The translations under genes and the position numbers were made by a program. The notes under the pieces were generated by a model. That model did not search any database, was not told where the DNA came from, and was given only the letters and a program-made list of their open reading frames with translations. 64,000 bases of DNA from Vibrio penaeicida (GTDB lineage: Bacteria; Pseudomonadota; Gammaproteobacteria; Enterobacterales; Vibrionaceae): contig NZ_JAUYVM010000021.1 in assembly GCF_030689305.1 (NCBI RefSeq), positions 1 through 64,000 of the forward strand. The letters are read 5' to 3'. The stretch's first letter is position 1. The number at the start of each line of letters is the position of its first letter. Below are positions 51,745-60,024 of the stretch, one piece after another.

Positions 51745-52736
51745 AGCTGGCTGTTTACTCCGATCAAGATGGCTATCGCGGCAAGGAAAAAAGTCGGGAA
51801 TGCGGTTCGGCAATATGGAATTAAAGCGTTGGTAGTTTTGCCTTTTTCTTCGCGGATTTTGACGAACACGATGATCAAAATGGCGGCGAAAATACTGACG
51901 TATCCCATGATGATCATGCGCTCAATAAATGTGGTGTAGGGCAGCCGTGGCAGCAGGCTACTGGTGTAGAAGGTATACGCCACAACCGTCAGCATCATGG
52001 TAAATGACGTCATCAGGCGTTCGGAAAACCCTTCAATCCAAAATACCGCCCAGCTCGCGACCAATATTAACGACAGCGGAAGAATAAACTGCCAAAGGTA
52101 ATAGTTCGGTTTTCTGTTGGCATCAATAGTCACGGTTAAGCGGGAGTAGTAGGTGCTTTCGGCGTCATCCAAATGGTGGTAGCTGTGTTGGCTCACTTTC
52201 GCGGTGGGGGTGCTTTCCATGTCCCATTCGCTGATGATTTTGTTGGTTAGTTCCTCCACATACACACTGGCGTCACCAAACTTTAAGCGTTCTTGGTCGA
52301 ACGAAAAGGGCTCCATGATGATTTCAAAAGATTGGCGATCAAACGGGAAGCGGCGAAAGTCCATTTCTGTGGTGAAGGTGCCTTGAAATCGTTCGTTGTA
52401 GGTAATGTCACCATTACTGGTGATCACCAAGCGCTTATTAGGGGTGAGGCGTTGCCCTATGATGTTGATGAATTCAAACGCGGGCACCCACGATCCTTCT
52501 TCAAGCAGTTTGTCTAGGTGCTGATTTTCTATCAATCGAACCCCCGATTTTGGCTTAAGAGGGTGCTTAACGTCTTGCCAAGTGGCTACGAGGTAACCAT
52601 CGATTTTGTAGGTTTGATCAATGGTGTTGACACCGTAAATCTTATTGATCGAAAACGAGGTGTGAATAACGTGCTGTGCCTTTGTTGAAAAAGACAAAAA
52701 GATCAGGACACACAGCAATGGAAATAACGTATTCAT
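51741..52736 (-). CDS. Pentameric ligand-gated ion channel, ELIC-like
   Basis: A 331-residue channel subunit of the Cys-loop superfamily. A signal peptide (1-20) is followed by a beta-sandwich ligand domain (21-210) with RRFPFDRQSF in the place of the Cys-loop but without its cysteines. M1 is 212-234, M2 is 238-262, M3 is 270-293, M4 is 310-328. M2 reads GFSERLMTSFTMMLTVVAYT, then FYTSSLLPRLPYTTF, nearly the same as ELIC of Dickeya. ELIC is a cation channel opened by primary amines such as cysteamine and GABA. The gene overlaps both neighbours by four bases. The start has AAGGAG before it. Confidence 0.93.
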   Translation of the reverse strand: MNTLFPLLCVLIFLSFSTKAQHVIHTSFSINKIYGVNTIDQTYKIDGYLVATWQDVKHPLKPKSGVRLIENQHLDKLLEEGSWVPAFEFINIIGQRLTPNKRLVITSNGDITYNERFQGTFTTEMDFRRFPFDRQSFEIIMEPFSFDQERLKFGDASVYVEELTNKIISEWDMESTPTAKVSQHSYHHLDDAESTYYSRLTVTIDANRKPNYYLWQFILPLSLILVASWAVFWIEGFSERLMTSFTMMLTVVAYTFYTSSLLPRLPYTTFIERMIIMGYVSIFAAILIIVFVKIREEKGKTTNALIPYCRTAFPTFFLAAIAILIGVNSQL

Positions 52737-54298
52737 GGGCTCTCCTTTAGAGTGTTTGGGTGAATAGGGCTGGGTTGAAGGTGAACCGAGCGAGATTGAG
52801 GTCGATAAAAGTTCGGCTGGCTAACCAGGGGGTTGAGCGTCGATAATGTATGGGGTTCAAACGCATTAGAGGCGGAGAGTTCAGACAAAAATTGATCAAT
52901 CAAAGGGCGCTGAACATGGCTCAGTAACACGGCATGGCTAAAGAGCTGTGGCTTGCCATTTATCGATATGTTTTCTTGTGCGAGCGAATATTTTTTATTG
53001 ATGTGGCTAGAAGGCGACGAGAACCGAACAATGTTGGCGCCAGGCATTCGAGGTAACACGATGAACTTCTGTTGCTGCAGGCGTTTTGAATTGGCGAGCT
53101 GTCGCAGTGCGGCTTGCAAGTATTCGGTATTACTTTCGTTTTGCTGAGCGATCTGTTTTAGCCCTTGAGTACCAAGAGAAGAGAGACGTTCCCAGAGATA
53201 AAGGGAGTAAAGCCCTTGTCGAGACCCCGCAATAGTGGAATCACGCCCAGCTATGTAGGTTGGGCGATTGGATGATCCGACTTTGTACCTTTCCTGCATC
53301 AGGTAAATACCGCAGCTCCAAGGTGCACCGAGCCATTTATATGGGCTGGTACACATCGACATCACTTCTCGATGACGAAACTCATAGGGCTCGGAAGAAA
53401 CAGAAAAAGGATCCGACTGTAGAAACGGAGAGAAATTGGCCGAGAGGGCACCATCCACGTGTACCCAGTAACGTCGATTGCGTTCTGTGTTGACGCCCAG
53501 TAAGGGTTTTAATGTGGTCAGTATGCGAAAAATGGCATCACTGCCACCGCTGAAGGTGGTGCCGTGGTTTAAAAATAAAATAACCGGATGCTGCCGCTCT
53601 ACAAAAAATTCGGTGAGACGATATAAGTCTTGCTCGACCACCGACCCGTATTCATCTACCGCGAGGCTTTTTTGCCAATCCCCTTGGTTAATGGGGCAAA
53701 CACCGAGCTTTTTTCCCGCTTGATTGAAGGTGGGGATTCCCAACATTTGGCAAGCTTTGTAAATCGAGTAATGGGTACAGGATGAGCTGATTAACACTGG
53801 TGGGTTGGGCACATGCACCGATTTTTCATACCCTTCTACGGCGCTACCACTTAAGTAATCCCTCGCGTTCCATAACGCATATAAGTTGCCTTCTGTGGAG
53901 CCCATTGCGGTGACATACCCCCAATAATTTCGCTGAGAGTTGGGCATCGTCATGCCCCACAACCGGGCGTAAAAATCGAGTACGGCACGCTCAAATTGCT
54001 TGGCATTGATTTGATAAGATCCATCTTCATACCCGTCGCCAAGGTTGAGTAAATTCAACGAAAGAAAAGGATGAAGCTCAGGGGGGAAGTTCACCTCTTG
54101 GTTCGTTTGATAGCCTAAAAAGTGTGTTTTTTTTAGGCGCATTTCATCCAAGTAGTTCCCTAGAATATTGGCTTTTTCGGATGTTGGTATTCCATTTTCA
54201 CAGATGGATAAATAGTGAGGAAAGCTCATAGATGCCCCAAAATATTTGAACGAATGTCTCGTTAATGTAGCGAGGCTCATCGGTTCAAACGTGGGCAA
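52733..54298 (-). CDS. PLP-dependent amino acid decarboxylase, group II
   Basis: A protein of up to 521 residues of the histidine/aromatic/glutamate decarboxylase fold. GYVTAMGSTEGNLYAL, FLNHGTTFSGGSDAIF and VHVDGALSANF (PLP ring Asp 282) are typical, and the PLP lysine is K321 in TSPYKWLGAPWSCG, in the place of SGHKxxGxPxPCG of histidine decarboxylases. The start is uncertain: 54298 is TTG, ATG codons lie at 54280 and 54229, and the last has the best ribosome site (GGGGC). It overlaps the channel gene by four bases. It likely makes a primary amine. Which amino acid is used is unknown. Confidence 0.87.
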   Translation of the reverse strand: MPTFEPMSLATLTRHSFKYFGASMSFPHYLSICENGIPTSEKANILGNYLDEMRLKKTHFLGYQTNQEVNFPPELHPFLSLNLLNLGDGYEDGSYQINAKQFERAVLDFYARLWGMTMPNSQRNYWGYVTAMGSTEGNLYALWNARDYLSGSAVEGYEKSVHVPNPPVLISSSCTHYSIYKACQMLGIPTFNQAGKKLGVCPINQGDWQKSLAVDEYGSVVEQDLYRLTEFFVERQHPVILFLNHGTTFSGGSDAIFRILTTLKPLLGVNTERNRRYWVHVDGALSANFSPFLQSDPFSVSSEPYEFRHREVMSMCTSPYKWLGAPWSCGIYLMQERYKVGSSNRPTYIAGRDSTIAGSRQGLYSLYLWERLSSLGTQGLKQIAQQNESNTEYLQAALRQLANSKRLQQQKFIVLPRMPGANIVRFSSPSSHINKKYSLAQENISINGKPQLFSHAVLLSHVQRPLIDQFLSELSASNAFEPHTLSTLNPLVSQPNFYRPQSRSVHLQPSPIHPNTLKESP

Positions 54299-54433
54299 TA
54301 CTGCCTTTAAATCGGGGTTTAAAAAGGAACTGCCACAATTGTGAATTGTTGTGTGATTATCTGGTGTTCATTGCGCTAGAGATGGGCTGTCGGCATTTCG
54401 ATACCGACAGGTCTGGTGATGAAGCGAACCGAT

Positions 54434-55390
54434 TTAAGACGACATAGCCCACTGGGCTGCGTCTTCCATTTTGTGGAGATTGAGCGTGTGCTGGTGAGTA
54501 GCGCTGGCTAATTCAAAATCGGAAATGATGTCGGAACGAAATGCCAAGCCCAGTTCAATACATTGAATTTGCTGATTACATGGGTAATAGCTGATTTGTT
54601 CGCTCAACGAATGGAGGTGGTGTAATTCCTCTCTATTGAAATTGAGGTGTTCTAACAGTTCTTTTACCGTTGAGTACATGGGTTTGTTCTGCTGCCTGTC
54701 CTCTGTATTTTGTGCAAAGTTTTGTTCCCATTGAAAGGTGGTGCCAAACAAATAACAGCGAATGGCATGCATCAGTAACCAGTAGGTTGATTTGATGTTT
54801 CCACCAACGTGTTTTTGGTCGCTTTTCCAATAGAAATAGAGCGCAGCAATGAATTTGCTCTGTGCTTGGCTGTCGGTGTCCATCATAGCCAGCATAATGG
54901 CTTGGTTGATTTTATGTGGTCGTGGGATTGCTTTAGCCACTTTCGATGTACTTTTATCGCTCGATGCCTTTTTCGTGAGCGATGGCTTTGTTGTAAATGG
55001 TGGCTTCGTTGTGAACGAAGATGTGTTGCGAGCAGATTTAGTCGAAAACGGAGATGATCGGCGCAAGCCAAGCCGTAAACCTCTTTCGTTTAATGTACCT
55101 CCACTTAACCAGTCGACGTGATTCAGTGGATTGATTGGGCGAACGAACGTGTTTGTATCACGTGGTTTAGGCTCTGCAACCACGCTTGAGCGCATAGTAT
55201 GATTTTTTATTGGTTCGGATTCTGGTGTAAAGGCAGCTGGCTCTGAATTGGACGCTGAACCTAGATCAACTTGCGGACCCGAAAGGTGGATATACGCTAG
55301 CTGATAAGCTAACTGCTGTGCAATTCCAGGCTCTGCCCCTGCCATTAATGCGGCGCTAAACGCCGCATAGTACATTTCGTCTGAACTCAT
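54434..55390 (-). CDS. Orphan protein, last of the muramidase cassette
   Basis: A 318-residue protein: a helical start (YYAAFSAALMAGAEPGIAQQ), a long Ser/Thr/Pro/Lys-rich linker (SFTTKPPFTTKPSLTKKAS) and a helical C-terminal half (INQAIMLAMMDTDSQAQSKF, SYWLLMHAIRCYLFGTTFQW style). No family recognised. It follows the receiver-like gene by four bases and has AAGGAG before the start. The flexible linker is typical of scaffold or partner-binding proteins. Confidence 0.7.
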   Translation of the reverse strand: MSSDEMYYAAFSAALMAGAEPGIAQQLAYQLAYIHLSGPQVDLGSASNSEPAAFTPESEPIKNHTMRSSVVAEPKPRDTNTFVRPINPLNHVDWLSGGTLNERGLRLGLRRSSPFSTKSARNTSSFTTKPPFTTKPSLTKKASSDKSTSKVAKAIPRPHKINQAIMLAMMDTDSQAQSKFIAALYFYWKSDQKHVGGNIKSTYWLLMHAIRCYLFGTTFQWEQNFAQNTEDRQQNKPMYSTVKELLEHLNFNREELHHLHSLSEQISYYPCNQQIQCIELGLAFRSDIISDFELASATHQHTLNLHKMEDAAQWAMSS

Positions 55391-55394
55391 GGCG

Positions 55395-56117
55395 TTACTC
55401 CTTGTTGGAGAGAGAGTCCGGCGCGTTTAACGCTTTGATGCTGCTATTAAATTGAGGCAATGCTTCAACGAAGCGATTGATAACTTGTTCTGCCGTAGCC
55501 GCTTCGATGGGTTTTTCATTGATGTAAGTATCGACTTCCGTGCGGATGTGTCCGCCAGTCAGCGCGTCTTTTTCTCTTTGGATCACAATCGCGTGTACCG
55601 CTTGGCAAAACGCAAACGGGTCGGTTTTGCAATAAATACGATGCTGGCTGCCCGTGTTGCCACTTTCTGGGTAACGTGCAGAGGCATAAGACACCATATA
55701 GGGTTGGGTACTCGGATCATTACCGATGAGCTCTTCGCAAGAAAATAGGACGAAATCGGTAGAGCGATAGCGATCCATCATGTCATTGCAAATGGGCAAG
55801 TCAGCTTCTATGGCAAGGTTGTAGTCGCAGAAGAATACGTCCACTCCCGGGATCAAGCTTGAAATCATGGTGTCGAATGCGGATTGTAGCCCTTCTGGTA
55901 GTTCGTCATCGTCGGGGAGCTGTTCAAACTCCTGCGAAGTGACAGAGTAAGAAGCGCGCCATTTGGCGAGTAATTCTTGCCCGTTACCGCTATCTCTGTA
56001 TTTGTAGGCGACTTTGTACCCGCTGTCGAACATGTCTTCGACATCTGGCTGGTCTGTTAAAAAAGCGAATTGGCGTCCGTCAGACGCTTCACATAAGCGA
56101 AAAAGTAGTTGTCTCAT
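55395..56117 (-). CDS. Receiver-like protein of the muramidase cassette
   Basis: A 240-residue protein with three residues in the right order for a CheY-type receiver: D98 in VFFCDYNLAIE, S126 in FVLFSCEEL and K164 in RIYCKTDPFAF. The first acidic pair of a true receiver is not obvious, and there is no DNA-binding domain. The rest is helical. It may take part in a signalling or localisation step for the cassette. Ribosome binding site AGGAG. Confidence 0.65.
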   Translation of the reverse strand: MRQLLFRLCEASDGRQFAFLTDQPDVEDMFDSGYKVAYKYRDSGNGQELLAKWRASYSVTSQEFEQLPDDDELPEGLQSAFDTMISSLIPGVDVFFCDYNLAIEADLPICNDMMDRYRSTDFVLFSCEELIGNDPSTQPYMVSYASARYPESGNTGSQHRIYCKTDPFAFCQAVHAIVIQREKDALTGGHIRTEVDTYINEKPIEAATAEQVINRFVEALPQFNSSIKALNAPDSLSNKE

Positions 56118-56136
56118 GGTGATCTCCTGTTGAGTG

Positions 56137-56165
56137 ATATACCCAAGTAACCTCCACAGGATAAT
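56137..56165 (+). repeat. Dispersed Vibrio extragenic repeat, copy 3
   Basis: ATATACCCAAGTAACCTCCA is related to the copies at 1020 and 45654. It lies between two genes of the muramidase cassette. Confidence 0.5.
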
Positions 56166-56211
56166 GAAACCTAGGATCAGGTTCTTGGCGTAATGGATGA
56201 AAAGATAAGGG

Positions 56212-57066
56212 TTACGGATACTTCTCCGACATTAAGCTGGGCGCGATACCCGATAGTTTTCTCAGGTGCGGTTCCACGGGTTTTCTTTTTGCTTCCTGAT
56301 TGCCTGATTCTTCCGATTTTTCTGATTCATCATTGTTCGTAGTTGATGGCTCATTGTTCGTAGTTGATGGCTCATTGTTCGTAGCTGATGGTTCCGAGGG
56401 AAAAGTATTCGCCTGTCGTCCTGTATTTATTTCATTGTCAGGAGCTCTGGAAATACGGGGGAGTTCATCAGTTAACATCAGTTCCGTTCGGCAGGCATCT
56501 AGCTGGGTTGCTTTTTGATGAGTGAGATCTGTAGTGTTTGTTCCTACCCTCGCAGGTTTCATTGATTGCGAGATCTGTGTGGTAAAGCCGTCCTGTTGGT
56601 CCACATGGCGAGTAAACGCTTCATCAGGCATGCCAACCAGTGAGTGTGACATGTCTTGAAGGTAATGTTTGTATGGGTTAAACGCATCATCAAAGGTGGC
56701 GACTTGGCTTTCTTCAACGGTTTCCTTTTGTGCTTCACGAGCCGATTTTTTCTCTATACTCGCGTTGTCATTATCCTTGATTGAGAGGCTGCCCTTGGGT
56801 GACGCATGAGATTGCTCTTCTTTGGCACGACAGTCGGTTTCTGCGATAACTGCGTCCATTGGCGTACTCGTACTGCCACTTTGAGATATTATTGTCTCTT
56901 CCATCACCTTTTGTTCTTTATGGTGCGTTTGAGCCGAAGGGCGCAGAGGTGTCGCTTTCAAGGGCTCTGCAGGAACACGCTGACGGATGACTGCTTTTTT
57001 CAGTTTGGCTCGTGGTTTCAGCCGATAGCCATACGGAACCCAAATGATGCGTGTTCGCTGCTTCAT
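56212..57066 (-). CDS. Disordered repeat protein of the cassette
   Basis: A 284-residue protein with a basic start (RTRIIWVPYGYRLKPRAKLK) and a long low-complexity, Ser/Thr/Glu-rich body. Near the C-terminus three copies of EPSTTNN come from a 21-base tandem repeat. No domain is recognised. The basic, Tyr-rich start may bind nucleic acid or membrane. It lies between the helical small gene and the receiver-like gene on the same strand. Confidence 0.65.
   Translation of the reverse strand: MKQRTRIIWVPYGYRLKPRAKLKKAVIRQRVPAEPLKATPLRPSAQTHHKEQKVMEETIISQSGSTSTPMDAVIAETDCRAKEEQSHASPKGSLSIKDNDNASIEKKSAREAQKETVEESQVATFDDAFNPYKHYLQDMSHSLVGMPDEAFTRHVDQQDGFTTQISQSMKPARVGTNTTDLTHQKATQLDACRTELMLTDELPRISRAPDNEINTGRQANTFPSEPSATNNEPSTTNNEPSTTNNDESEKSEESGNQEAKRKPVEPHLRKLSGIAPSLMSEKYP
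56332..56394. repeat. 21-base tandem repeat in a disordered gene
   Basis: Three copies begin at 56332, 56353 and 56374, with the third slightly changed. Each encodes seven residues (EPSTTNN) on the minus strand. Confidence 0.95.
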
Positions 57067-57096
57067 AATGCCTCTCCGTGGTGTTGGTACGTGTGG

Positions 57097-57396
57097 CTAA
57101 AGAATGGTTTTCGCGAGTGCATGAAAGGTCTTATTCACCACTTTTTGGACGTCAGCCTTGGCCGCGATTTGCCAAGTCAGCATCTCTGCTTCTACGAGCA
57201 GCCTTTCTCTATCCAGTTCTAACTGGAATTCATCTTCACTGAGTTGCCCTTGTTTTTTTGCCATAAGCAACATCTCAAGTTCGCCCATTCGCTCGTCCGC
57301 GCACGATTTTAGTGCGCTGCTAAGCAAATCTTTCATTGGTGAGTCGTCTAACTGCGAGGTGACGGTATCGATCACGGAGCTAATACTTTCTTGCAT
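57097..57396 (-). CDS. Small helical protein of the cassette
   Basis: A 99-residue all-helical protein: MKDLLSSALKSCADERMGEL, KKQGQLSEDEFQLELDRERL, TWQIAAKADVQKVVNKTFHA. No family recognised. There is no signal or membrane segment. The ribosome binding site is AAGGA, and it lies 15 bases after the lipoprotein gene, so it is co-transcribed. Confidence 0.75.
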   Translation of the reverse strand: MQESISSVIDTVTSQLDDSPMKDLLSSALKSCADERMGELEMLLMAKKQGQLSEDEFQLELDRERLLVEAEMLTWQIAAKADVQKVVNKTFHALAKTIL

Positions 57397-57411
57397 GGCA
57401 ATATCCTTACG

Positions 57412-57837
57412 TTATTTTTTGGCTAGTTCGCCTTCGATCAAGGCATCAAAAAGTCTTCGGTATTGGCTAGTGCGGCGGCTGATAATGAAATCGGAGAGGG
57501 TGTTGTTTTTCTTATGAGTGGCGTCGTCTTGTATCCAGAACCCCAAAAGAGTTTGGGTTTGTTTTAGAGATTCTGTGTTTTTCTCTCTTCGTTTTTGTCG
57601 TCTTTCTAAGCTTCGAATTTGTAGCAAAACCTCTTGGTAACGTTTCGCGAATAAGCGGTAATGCCTTTCTTCCATAGGGGTAAAAGACAAATCCATATAC
57701 AACCGATCGACTTCACGATCGATCATCTCTATTTGTTTTAAGGTTTCGTTGTCGTAACTGGCAATAAACTGAAGTGCACAGCCAGACAGCGCGAGTATAA
57801 GTGTCAACCAGCTGATGATGAGCAGTTTGTTTTTCAT
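57412..57837 (-). CDS. Small lipoprotein of the cassette
   Basis: A 141-residue protein from the ATG at 57837, chosen because it opens with a lipoprotein signal (MKNKLLIISWLTLILALSGC) with lipobox LSGC. The mature part is a basic coiled coil (EVLLQIRSLERRQKRREK). It resembles in style a small outer-membrane spanin or scaffold. It sits between a membrane protein and helical genes. The longer in-frame start at 57996 overlaps the divergent gene and is unlikely. Confidence 0.75.
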   Translation of the reverse strand: MKNKLLIISWLTLILALSGCALQFIASYDNETLKQIEMIDREVDRLYMDLSFTPMEERHYRLFAKRYQEVLLQIRSLERRQKRREKNTESLKQTQTLLGFWIQDDATHKKNNTLSDFIISRRTSQYRRLFDALIEGELAKK

Positions 57838-57979
57838 GACTAAATCCAGAGTTGGGGAAGTGTTCTCATCTTGGCTTAATAAAGGGGAGGAAGGCTCAGG
57901 GAAATGGACGAATTTGTTCGTTGTTTTTGCCAAGTGTTCAAAGAGACAGTGAGGTAACGTTTGGGGAGGAGGTAACGCC

Positions 57980-58240
57980 ATGGAAGATCTACTCAAAGCT
58001 TTAGATTTGGCGATAAAAGCGCTGAAGAAACGCCCTCAGAAACCTAAATTAACCCCTGAGCAATTCAAACAATTGGCAAAAGTAAAAAAGGAAATAGAGA
58101 GCATTTTAATGGGGAAGCAATCGATTGTAGAACTGTCCAATGAGACGAATGAAATGCTGGTTAAACTCACCAAAACCTTTATTGAACAAGCGCCAGAGAA
58201 AGCGACTAAGAGCGTGTCGTCGGTGGAGAAGAAGTCGTAG
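57980..58240 (+). CDS. Small basic helical protein on the opposite strand
   Basis: An 86-residue Lys-rich helical protein: LLKALDLAIKALKKRPQKPK, then LTPEQFKQLAKVKKEIESIL. It has an excellent ribosome binding site (GGGGAGGAGG) eight bases before the ATG, which supports it as real. It overlaps the end of the membrane gene at 58206 by 35 bases and is divergent from the lipoprotein. Function unknown; possibly a regulator or partner of the cassette. Confidence 0.65.
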   Translation: MEDLLKALDLAIKALKKRPQKPKLTPEQFKQLAKVKKEIESILMGKQSIVELSNETNEMLVKLTKTFIEQAPEKATKSVSSVEKKS

Positions 58241-59150
58241 TATCGGTGTTGCGGCGAATCCCATCAATTAACCGATCTAGAAGGGTAAACATGACTTCAA
58301 TGCTGTAACCCGCCAAAAAAGCTAATGCCATGGGGGAAAGGGTCATATCGCCCATTTCGGGTTTCAACAGCCAACCAGTGATCATCCCTGCTAAACAACC
58401 CAGAGTCAGCCTGAGCCGATACCCCACTTCTCTGCTGGCGGTGTAGGTGAGGTTTCGAACTTGCTGGAGCAAACTCCGCAACACAAAAATAAAAGCCCCA
58501 AGCAATCCGTACATCAAGGGTAAAACGTAATTCTGTAGCATTTGGAGGACCGACTGTGCCGAAATGAGGTTGGCTTGGTATTCGAGTTCCGATTCAGTGT
58601 TGGCTTGGGTATCGAATTGAAATTCTTGCCCGAACATCCATATGCCGTTCCATTTCTTTAAAAGCTGATAATTGGCTTCTAAATCTTGGCTAAGAGGAAA
58701 TTCGGCTTGCGGCAGTGATTTGACCAATGTTTGAGTCAGGGAGTGACCAAATAGGTAGAACATTTGAAAGGCGAGCAAACATATCAGTGTGAGCACAGTG
58801 TAGCGTCGATACCATGTAATGACGCGAGCCGCCCCGTTAAACGACGCTTTTCCATCGGTTACGTTAGGCACCACGGCTTTGATGCTTTCAACGGTGACGG
58901 GATACACCTGTTTGGCGAGTCGATCAAAACAGTGCAGTAATTGAATTTCGTCTTCCGTGCTCCAGTATTTGGTGCCCATTTTCTCGTTTGCACGAGCAAT
59001 GCCCATAGCGATGTCGGCATCGATAGAAAGGTCCCCGTGCCGCGCCACATAGTGCAGTAGAAGACCCCCATCATTGGCGAGGCGTTGTAAATCCTTGCCT
59101 GATTGGGGGCGGGAGTCGTTCGCTAATGTCTTCACTGCTTTATTCGACAC
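58206..59150 (-). CDS. Membrane protein of the cassette
   Basis: A 314-residue protein starting with GTG. A cytoplasmic helical domain (YVARHGDLSIDADIAMGIAR) comes first, then membrane segments near residues 117-135, 210-225 and 250-290 (LPLMYGLLGAFIFVLRSLLQ, LTLGCLAGMITGWLL). The ending has a Thr/Ser-rich tail. No family recognised. The layout suggests a membrane anchor or channel between the muramidase and the lipoprotein. Confidence 0.75.
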   Translation of the reverse strand: MSNKAVKTLANDSRPQSGKDLQRLANDGGLLLHYVARHGDLSIDADIAMGIARANEKMGTKYWSTEDEIQLLHCFDRLAKQVYPVTVESIKAVVPNVTDGKASFNGAARVITWYRRYTVLTLICLLAFQMFYLFGHSLTQTLVKSLPQAEFPLSQDLEANYQLLKKWNGIWMFGQEFQFDTQANTESELEYQANLISAQSVLQMLQNYVLPLMYGLLGAFIFVLRSLLQQVRNLTYTASREVGYRLRLTLGCLAGMITGWLLKPEMGDMTLSPMALAFLAGYSIEVMFTLLDRLIDGIRRNTDTTTSSPPTTRS

Positions 59151-59191
59151 GGGGAAAACCTAATAGTTAGTGGGATACCTAGTGGCTGGAG

Positions 59192-59965
59192 TTAATACTG
59201 ATAACTTGCTACTTCATGGTCGAGGTAATCAAACAGTTTGCATCCACCCCTTTCGTTGTTCCAAATAGCACGAGGGCTATCAAAGCTGAACTCGTTGTCA
59301 CCAAGGTTACTCTTGTTTGTGAAGATCTTTAGCGTGGACTGAGCATTCAACCGTGTACCTTCTGGGAAAGTAAAGACACTTTGGTTGCGTATGGATTCTA
59401 GCCGCCAAAGGCTAATGTCTACGGTGTTGTCTGAAATATTGGATATTTCGACATACTCGTCACCTTCTGTGTGTTTTTCTTCACCGTCGAAGTGCACATT
59501 ACTGATCAGTACATCGGCATAGGCATCGCCACCATAAACCAATCTAGCGACAACTTGCCCGTTTGGGTCCAGCAGCGTTGCGGTATCCCCGTGGTTGTTC
59601 CAAATCGGCATTTTGGATTGGAAACTGAATTCACCTTCACCAGCCGTGGCGACGTTTAGTTGTCCATACGGTGCCAAAACCGCGCCTTCAGAAAACGTGA
59701 ATTCTTGATCGGGGGAGCCTGCTTGAATTGTCCAATTGCTCAAATCAATGGCGAGCCCACCACGGTTATTCAGCGTAATGGATTCATCCAAATGGTCTGT
59801 TTGCCCTCTAAAGTTCAGCTCGCCAATCTCAATTTGGCAAAGCCACTGCAGCTGGTTTAGCTTCTCCCAGTAATTGTCGAGATCGTTTTTGGATGCTGGC
59901 ACGGTAAGTATTTCGTCTGTTATGTTTTTTAATGTGTTTTGGATAGTTTTCAGTGTAAGAGCCAC
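59192..59965 (-). CDS. Two-copy lamin-tail domain protein
   Basis: A 257-residue protein from the GTG at 59965, chosen because AAGGAG lies before it (an upstream ATG would read through that signal). Two lamin-tail (LTD) domains are visible: ESITLNNRGGLAIDLSNWTI with VLAPYGQLNVATAGEG and WNNHGDTATLLDPNGQ, then DEYVEISNISDNTVDISLWR with TRLNAQSTLKIFTN and WNNERGGCKLFD. No signal peptide. LTDs are small beta-sandwiches that often join extracellular enzymes or bind proteins and DNA. Its partner is likely the muramidase before it. Confidence 0.85.
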   Translation of the reverse strand: MALTLKTIQNTLKNITDEILTVPASKNDLDNYWEKLNQLQWLCQIEIGELNFRGQTDHLDESITLNNRGGLAIDLSNWTIQAGSPDQEFTFSEGAVLAPYGQLNVATAGEGEFSFQSKMPIWNNHGDTATLLDPNGQVVARLVYGGDAYADVLISNVHFDGEEKHTEGDEYVEISNISDNTVDISLWRLESIRNQSVFTFPEGTRLNAQSTLKIFTNKSNLGDNEFSFDSPRAIWNNERGGCKLFDYLDHEVASYQY

Positions 59966-60024
59966 GTTGTTCTCCTTGATGTGCAAAATGCAGATGGTGA
60001 AGTGTTTAAAAGTCGGTTTCGCCG

